From NCBI GenBank assembly GCA_015501595.1, contig JADNRX010000192.1:41737-105736 (forward strand): 64,000 nt of DNA, given 5' to 3'. The DNA is from Hymenopellis radicata (Eukaryota > Basidiomycota > Agaricomycetes > Agaricales > Physalacriaceae). This document shows, piece by piece, positions 56,472 to 64,000 of this stretch. The notes under the pieces are model-generated. The model worked only from the letters and a program-made list of their open reading frames with translations, did not search any database and was not told where the DNA came from. A program made the position numbers and the translations under genes. Numbering within the stretch: the stretch's first letter is position 1; every line of letters starts with the position of its first letter.

Positions 56472-56974
56472 TCAGTTCAACAACTTGCTCTCCCCGATAT
56501 GCCCCTCCCAGCGCTTTCCCTCCTTGATGATATCGGTTACGCCCTCAATGAACCCAGTGCAGAACACCTGATCCGTGGTCGTGGCGAGCTCTTTTCCCTT
56601 CTCTCCCCGCAGAAACTCTTCATCCAGAGTGCCCGTCAGAATACCAACGTGTCCTGGTTTTTCGTCGGTCCACGAGAGCCAGGATCCGCACTGGTTGCAG
56701 AAGGCTCTGACATATCCTGGCGTAGCGATGTACTCGGTTGGTGCGTTCCCAGTCCAAGTGACGTTGGATGTCGTGGCGCCGATAAAGTATGCGATCAAGG
56801 CGCCCGAGTTCTTTCGGCATTGCGTGCATTGGCATGTTATGCGCTGGCGACGATAGTGAGCAGACCGTACATAGGTGATAGTAGGCTTACATCGGGAGGG
56901 TATGTCCCCTCAGGAAACTGGATTTCGTAGCGTATAGCCCCACAGAGACATCCCCCGGCGATGACTTTGGACAT
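56472..56974 (-). CDS. GFA/CENP-V-type zinc protein, intact
   Basis: This is the intact member of a pair of GFA-fold zinc proteins in the window. The ATG at 56974 gives MSKVIAGGCLCGAIRYEIQF. After one intron (about 56830-56892) come the CQCTQCRKNSGALIAYF-type motif, PGYVRAFCNQCGSWLSW, VGILTGTLDEEFLRG and a C-terminus ending EGHIGESKLLN. The zinc-binding cysteines (CxC, CxCxxC, CxxC) are all present. It is about 130-140 residues, normal for the family. It is about 60% similar by eye to the protein at 52238-52745 but oriented oppositely. The activity is not known. Confidence 0.78.
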
Positions 56975-56999
56975 AGTACTGATGGAGGGTAGGGGAAGA

Positions 57000-59900
57000 C
57001 TACTTATTGTGCCACGCCAGCAACTCGTGAGTGCCTTTATATTACTCGCATTACGTTTACACACTAACTACATACCGCTTAGACTTGGAGAAGAGTTTGC
57101 CGGAAGTGGCGTGTGGTTGGTGTGAAAGAACTTGTGCTAATCTTCCTTTCTTCCTTAGCATGTTCTCTACGCATTATTCGCTACTGGTCGACGTCCGCCG
57201 CCCAATTCTGATTCACGAACCTAAGGTTGTGCTGTCATCCCGGTTCTTACTCCCTGCTTGCTCTCACTGACATGTCTCGGGCTTTCGGCATGCCAGTCAG
57301 GCTTACTGAACCCCACTCATCAGTGATAGACAGTCTCTCAATCGGCTCTTAGCCTTTCTTCGAAATAAGCAAGCAAACAGCGGTAGTGTCAACAACCTAC
57401 TTAACCGGCAACTTGCGACGCGTGGTGAGTTGTTTACCTGCCATTCGAGTTGTCACACGACCATACATAGAATTCTCGCTTACACCGATACTTGCAGATA
57501 CCTCGCTACCGAAGCATAAGTCTGCGCGCGCGATTACCCGGAGTGAGTACTGTGTCACATGCGAATTGTCAGCTGATAGTGTGGCGCAGTTTCAGTGCCA
57601 CCGAATCACAGTTCATTCTCAGACCGACAGTATGGACGCGCATCGAGTTCCTATGAAGAGAAACGTACACTCTCGGTTACAATGAGAGCTAATGGTGTTC
57701 CAAACATGGCCAGGGTAAGTCGTTCCTCACGCGTTGACTGGACTGACTGACTTGCTGAACCAGAGGCTGATGATGACCCCTTAGGCGCCCGTTCGCCTCA
57801 AAGGCTACATCTACCGGTCATGTCGAGTACTACTTAAAGCACTCGGACTATATGAGACGGGTTCGCTCACATCCCTTCTTCGGGGGCTCACATGTCAAGA
57901 GTGCGTCGCGATGGGGAGGTTCCTGTTTCGGACTTCTTCTCACTGGCGGGCTGGCGCTGTGTCGTACTCTTCCTGGCGCGCTCTTCGTCTTCTTCTTGGG
58001 GGCGACCATCTTCATAGGTGGGCAATTGTTTTGAAAACACATGCATAGTCGTGTCTGCAATTAGTTGTCAGTGGGTCAGTCGAATGAGAAGGAGGCGTTC
58101 ACGTACCAGGGAGTTACGGTGTTCGAGACGAGTAAGTACAGTACTGTAAGGTGTAGTATATGTATCTATGAAACTAAAGTTTCATCTCTGGGCGGTACGT
58201 TAGTAATGTTGACAGCCGCTCCTCAAGACATCTGTTCCCTGAAACACAATGCGACGGTTAGAACAAAGGTCAGGTAAGCAGAAGAAGAGCGGCATACCAC
58301 AAAGTGCCTCCTCCTCAAGATTCACCCATCGTTCAGTGGTGAGGTCGTCAACGGCCCCCACAGATTAGTCCAAGTCGGACTAGGGCAGGAGTCGAGTCAA
58401 ACTCCCTCCTGTACCGAAGATAAAAACAAAGGCCTGAAGACACTCAGGTCAGCAGTCGAACGAGAAGAAGACATTCAATTCCGGCTTACCCACAACAGCT
58501 AACGAGTCGACGCGAACATAAGTAGTATCAAGTCGCGAAAGGAAGTTGGTGACTATCGTATAGTCAGTCAAGCAACGTACCGAACCCGCTGCCAAACATG
58601 AGGGCTACACGGGTAAGCCTTCAACGACACCTCAACGCACACCGGAATGCTATCGACGACTACAATGAAGCAACGTTAACCTCGATATCAGGTCAAAATC
58701 GAGGAAAACCTTACCGACAACATTTTGACAGCGTTTACCTAGATGGATGACTCGTCAACATAAGGAAATAATCGAGCGTAAAGTTGACTTACTAGGAATT
58801 GTCCATCGGTAACAACTCGCTTCGAGTCACAGTGGCGAGCCGGCGCGAAGCCAAACCGTCGTTCACCGGCACGCAGCCAAATGGCCAGTCCGCAGTGTTG
58901 GAATTGACTACAAGTGGGGTCAATGACGCGAAGAGTTGGAAGTGGAACAAACTCACGTTGTAGAACAGCGTCAACGGCCGCGAGAAGAGAACGTAATAAA
59001 AACCCTACTTGAAGCAAATCAACCGCGACATAAGAACGTATCAGAGATCACTTACTTGACATCAATACCGAAGGACGCTACTTTGACGGTATTCGCAGTC
59101 AACAGAGTCGAGTATCCAAACTGTACAGTGGTCCTCGCGGTTGTCGTCGAGGACAAGTCGGTCCATAGAGCGTACATCCAGTCGTACCAAATAGCGGTCC
59201 TTAGCCGGCACGTACTAGCCAAGCTGCCAGTCACCGGCGCGAAGCCAAGTCGACCGTCCAAGGTGTGGGCCTACAAGAAACAGACGCAGATTGTCGTAGT
59301 CCCAGTTTGTTTCTGAGGTCAAGACCGAAGGGTGGGTGAGCAAGAAGACGGCACTATGGATAGAGATTTGAGTCAAGAGAGGCGGAGAATGGCTGACGGG
59401 GAGCGTACCAAATTTCAAAGCCGACCACAGACTCCTGGCTGTAGCGCAAGACAAGACGGCAGTGTGGGATAGTCGGCGGCGTGGAGTTCAGAGGGGCGAA
59501 AGAAAATGCCGACGTGGGCGTGGTACGGTGAAGGACGAGTCGAGTTCTGTGCACGATGAGCAAACAAAACATGGAAAGACGACTGCGACATACCAAAAAC
59601 CAGCTGCGGGAACAACAGCACCGTCGAGTCCGCCCCAGTCGTCGTCATTTTGAAGGCGCCAAAGAAAGTCTACGAGAAACTGTTCAGCAACTCGTCGAAC
59701 ATGGAAGAAGTAGACGACTTACCAGAGGGTTGAACGCCAGGAGAAACAGCGTCAAGAAGGCGGCATCTGAAGATGAGAACGAGGTCAATGAAGCGGGATG
59801 ATGGTAAGAGGAAGGAAGCTGACCCGTGACGATCAACGAGTTAAGCGCCGGTCACGGTTTTGCACGCGTCGGGATGGCGATGGCGAGAACGTCGACGGTG

Positions 59901-62900
59901 ACGACAAGAGCATCTCTGGAACGACAGAGACGTCTCCAGAAGGCTGAATAGAATGAGCAGGAGAAATGAGAGAGAAGGAGAGAGGGGAAGTGGGTGATGA
60001 TGACTTTGGTGGAATTTCCTCGCCTTTTATTGCGTTTGGAAATGCAGAGACCCCGGGAAAGACGTAAATGAGATGAACTAAACGGGCGCCGTGATCGGGG
60101 AATATTGGATAAGGCGAGAAGTTCGGAACTTGTAACCAATTATTTGCACGCCACGGGAACTCGTTTCTAGTGTCCTACGCGAATTAAGATCCCTGAACGC
60201 GTAACAGCTGCGGAAATATCTTACCTGTGAGCATGAATGTCGAACTACAAAAGTTGTTGTACCCGCTTCACCCGCAAGAACACAAACTAACAAGAGTTGT
60301 CTTCTCGTAAATGCAGTGTACTGAGGTTCGCCGTATTCATGCAAATCTTCCAGCTTCCAAACGAGTGGAGTGGTTTCAAGGAGACAACCCTGACTTCTGA
60401 TGGGTGAGTCAGAATGAGCCGTTCGCAAAACGGAGAACTTGAAAACTTACAGATCTCAATTTCGAGGCGGAGATGCGCACCGCTTCGCGTTGCGCTCTCT
60501 TCCGTTCTGGGCGCAGACACAGGTCGCCGCTTTGGTTCTGATCAAATGACACAGGGTCAGCCTGGAATTGAAGCGACTGAACGGCGGAAAAGGTACGAAC
60601 TTTCTGAGTCCCATACTGAATTTATGATTATTGTCGTGTGATTGTAGATTACGGCCAAGATGACGCCGGTAATAGGTCTAGACAGAGTACATACAAGTCC
60701 CGTAGTCGCTTTATCGGGCCAGTTTAGGCGGAAAACGCGAATTGGGGAAAAGTGTCGGAGGGATGGAGGAGGAGGACCACAGCTTGCGTCATTTCCCCGC
60801 GTCCGTGAGGTCAAGATAAGATTGTCGAGTCCCCAGACACGTCACAGGGTTCGGGAAATCCTCATGCTATCGATTGTCAGGGTCCTGTACGCCTCGCTGA
60901 GGCGTTGACGCGAAAAGTCGGCTTCAAAGCGCGTTCAGTCCTCCAAGCACCATCGGAAATTGCATTACGTAAACCTCTGAGCTATATTCAAGTAAATTCA
61001 AGCTGCCGAGAGTCGTCAGAGAGCGAGGGACAAGGGGACGCGTTGGTGTAAGCGACTGAACCATCGGACTCGTCGTGGTGCGAGTTCAAGTGCTGCCGAT
61101 CACTTGGCGTGATCTGATCTGCCTGGACATCTTCCAACTCGACATTTCCCCGTCAATTCCGAGAGGATTGGAGGTCTGGAACGTGAGTCCAACTGGGTAT
61201 ACCCGCTGAGGGTGCGGAGGAAATATCCTGTGCTCAACACGGGATATCCACCTTGGCGACAGGACGAACATCACCCTAAGGGTTCGTAGCACCGATCCTA
61301 CGGCTTCTGAGCTCCCCTGACTGGAAGTTTTCAAGAAGTTCACATTGGATGTTTTCGGCATACTCACTTTGTCGTTAACGAGTACATGTGGTATATCGGT
61401 TAATCCTTCAATTTCTCCGACTTTGGCTATTTACCATGTTTATGTAGGATACTTTACTCGACTCTTGGTGATATTTTGGGCATCTATAGGCTATTCTACG
61501 AGGTGTTATTTTAGGTAGGTATATTTGACTGTCAAGCAAGGTAACACTTTTGAAGACTCTCGTTGACATTGGGTTCAACTCGGGCAAGAGAATTTGAACA
61601 AGTTGGATTTTCGAGTACTCTACGACTGAATGTCACTATCTACACGAATAACCTATTATTCTGCGCTACATGTACGCGGCTACAGTGTCGCATCGTCCCA
61701 AATTCACTCAAGCCCTCTGCCGAGACGAACCAAAAATTAGGCAGACAGAAACTCTATATCCACAAGAATCAGGCAGTACAGAGGGCGACAAGGTCGCCGT
61801 TGATACCATCTGTACAACGAGTTAGCTCCGAAGGTGATCGAACAATTTCACGGCACGTACCTCGCGTCTTCAAATTGCAGACGTGATCCTGCTTCGAATA
61901 CCCTAGAAACCAATAACATGCTCCGTCAGTTCGCCGTCCTTCTCGTTGTCTTAGTCCGTAGTCTTGGTTGGCGTCGTATTCGAGATCTTGGAAGTGTGGC
62001 GTCAATATCGTTCGGTACGCGTCCCAGCAGTGAGAAGCGAGCAGCGCGAGCGCAGCGGCGGAAGCGCCGCTGGTCACTGCTGTTATACTAGCCCTGAGCC
62101 CATTGGTTACCGTAAATTTTGAGGGAAATTAATCAAACTCACCCAATCAAGTTCGCCGTGTGTTATGTCCAAATTCGAAAATAAAACCGAAAGCCGCGAG
62201 ATCCAGATCGCCATCAACGGGCGCAGTTTATCCGTGAATCCTTGGAGTGGCGGCGGAGGGATGCGTCGTATGGCTCGTGTTTAGTTCACCCTATGTCAAA
62301 GCTGTGAGTATCACGGCACAGAGAGAACAAAAAAAAACCATTTCATCCTAAGTCCAAAGCCGCTGCTGCCGAGGAGCGCAGACGGCGTTCGAGAATCGTC
62401 ATGCTCACAAACTCGAAGTCTTGATGTTGAACCTGTCGCGAGTGAGATGAATAAGGTGGGAATGATCCTGGAGGCCGCGAAGCGGCGACCTGACTCTGAA
62501 ACATCGTCAGGTTCAGGAGAGATCGAATCTGAAGCGCAACGTACCGAATTTGATGGAAAGTCGACTAAACAGTTCGGAAATTACGGTCAGAAATACTCGC
62601 GAAAATGAACATGAAAACTCACTTTTTCCCCAGGAAAAAAGCCGGGCCGGCGAGGCCACCATACGCGGGAGTATTGAAGATTTCGTGTCCACAAGGCAGA
62701 ACCTTCGAAGCGGGAGATTCAGAATTGTGGTGGCGTCGCGGGAGGCGGCGCAGCCGCCTCCTATTTCCCAAGCAACTCGAGTCCAAAGAAGAAACGATAG
62801 CCGAGGTAAGGGCGAAGATCTGCGTTCAAATCGAGTTAAAACTGAGCGAATTTGATGAGAAATAGAGAGGAAATTGAAATGAGAAATACGGACTTTGGTC

Positions 62901-64000
62901 CGAGTTGAACCGGCGAGGATTGCCGAGGCTTCCCAGAGATCACATTTCGTGTTACAGGGCCGACTCGGTTTCTGGTGGCGTCTCGAGGCAGCGGCGAACC
63001 CGTCGCGTTATCGACTTCAAGTCTACATGAGTTCAAATCAGATTTCAACTTGAACGTAGGAAACGTACCATTCACAGGAGCATCACGACATTCAGAGCAT
63101 TCTGAGTTTAGATGGGTGAGAAATGCTTGTTCAGAAAGGTGGAGAACAACGCACTTTTGTCAGAAACCAAAAGCCTGCCCGGCGAGGGCATCCACGCGGT
63201 CCAAGTCTTCGCAGATTCGTAATAGTGTTTCTGACCATGTCCAACACCTCAGAGGGTTGAGTTTGTCGTCCTGGAGGTCTCAGACGCGTCCAAAGTTGAA
63301 ACCCGCGTTCGAGCTCATCGTGGTTGAAGCGGAAGGACTAACTTCCACATTCGGCTGAGTCGTGATCGACGTCCTCCTCGACGTCGAACCGCATGTCGTT
63401 TTGAACGCTGATCTCTACACCCCTCGAACGGCTCGACACTTTCTAAAATCGACTTCCTGGGCTTATTGGAGATGGAACTCCAGGGAAACTCAACTGGGAC
63501 GCGTTGACCTCGTTCGCAGCTGAAGACGATGGTTTTAAGCTTCAGTTCGAGAAAATACACTGCGACGCACCTCTGGCCTTTCTGTGGACAATCCTAAGCC
63601 TTGAATCTGCTCTGGTGCTTCTGAACCAACCCTTGATTCCAACAACGTTCCTGTACATCCGAGCGCGACTAGTGAGCTGTGAATCTAGATTGCCCTACCA
63701 TTCCTCCCAAGCCCATTCAGGCTTCAAAATGGCAGCGATTCTCGGGAATAATTGGAGAGCTGTAGCGACGTTCTGGAGAATGGCGGCGCCGTGACGAGTA
63801 GGAAAGACTGTGTGTGACACTATCTAGAACCGATTCTGCGGCGCAGGATTATTTTCCAGTTTCCGATCAACAATGTCTGACGTGTTTTCCTTCTTCAGTA
63901 CCCTGACGGAAATTCTTGCAGCGTTCTTGTACTCTGTGTCGAATTGAATCGCCCGTTGTATTGGCTGGCTCGCGGTTACATTTCCGGAACGATAGACACC
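57000..64000. other. ORF-poor region with no supported genes
   Basis: Across 7 kb I find only short unconnected open frames in all six frames and no conserved motif, tRNA or intact mobile element. Some degenerate internal repetition is visible: the motif accggcgcgaagccaa near 58840-58890 and 59205-59250, and related ccggcgagg blocks near 62645, 62909 and 63178. It may be old decayed repeat sequence. A short 60-codon hydrophobic frame at 57852-58034 is noted but unsupported. Confidence 0.4.
58835..59255. repeat. Degenerate repeats with GGCTTCGCGCCGG core
   Basis: The motif ggcttcgcgccgg (inverse ccggcgcgaagcc) with flanking ggctgcgtgccgg variants occurs twice near 58840-58890 and again near 59195-59245. 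Spacing is irregular and divergence is substantial. Confidence 0.35.

Noticed and set aside
63504..63794. A 96-codon plus-strand frame near the right edge
   Set aside because: There are no conserved motifs or supporting neighbours; it cannot be told from chance.

Overview
The window looks like nuclear DNA of a filamentous basidiomycete, most likely an agaricomycete. The genes are dense and split by many short GT-AG introns, mostly 35-60 nt. The conserved genes are fungal or eukaryotic: exocyst SEC8, spliceosomal SF3A2, Hsp90 co-chaperone p23/Sba1, a Mit1-like SNF2 remodeler, a TGL2-like lipase and a cytochrome P450. There is also an intron-containing tRNA-Asn and several families typical of mushroom-forming fungi. 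All calls come from reading the sequence and remembered family signatures; no search was run.

Region by region. 1-12.3 kb is a conserved housekeeping block: SEC8 (minus, running off the left edge), an LDAH-type hydrolase starting about 40 bp away in the opposite direction, and a large PHD/SNF2 remodeler gene. 12.3-31 kb is mixed. It holds a KRE6/SKN1-like N-terminal fragment without its catalytic domain, a TGL2-like lipase, a repeat-rich gap, a conserved hypothetical gene, a P450, a GST-like gene, a Crinkler/RHS-like P-loop NTPase, a FAB1 relic split into oppositely oriented pieces, SF3A2 with an 8-nt microexon, and tRNA-Asn(GUU).

31-45.2 kb is a mobile-element island. Two small MITE-like elements precede a head-to-tail tandem pair of about 6.7-kb TIR transposons (31801-38495 and 38500-45200), flanked together by an 8-bp direct repeat. 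Each unit encodes one protein of about 1,590 residues in ten exons: a basic N-terminus, a Cys-rich DUF6729-like module, a DDE transposase core (DHTF...YTD...NSVEGG), a DEDD 3'-5' exonuclease-like domain inserted between the second D and the E, and a C-terminal Cys cluster. Three of the four exonuclease carboxylates appear to be missing. The two copies carry different, complementary frameshifts in the 5' half and look identical in the 3' half. This is the best candidate here for an undescribed system.

45.2-57 kb is accessory. It contains a membrane-protein gene remnant at the insertion site, two divergent paralogous secreted proteins (one with a CBM19-like module), two GFA/CENP-V-type zinc proteins, p23/Sba1, a hypothetical membrane-anchored protein, and LINE 3' fragments between direct repeats. 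57-64 kb has no gene I can support. Several otherwise conserved genes show single-base frameshifts, some in homopolymers, so residual assembly errors must be excluded before calling pseudogenes.
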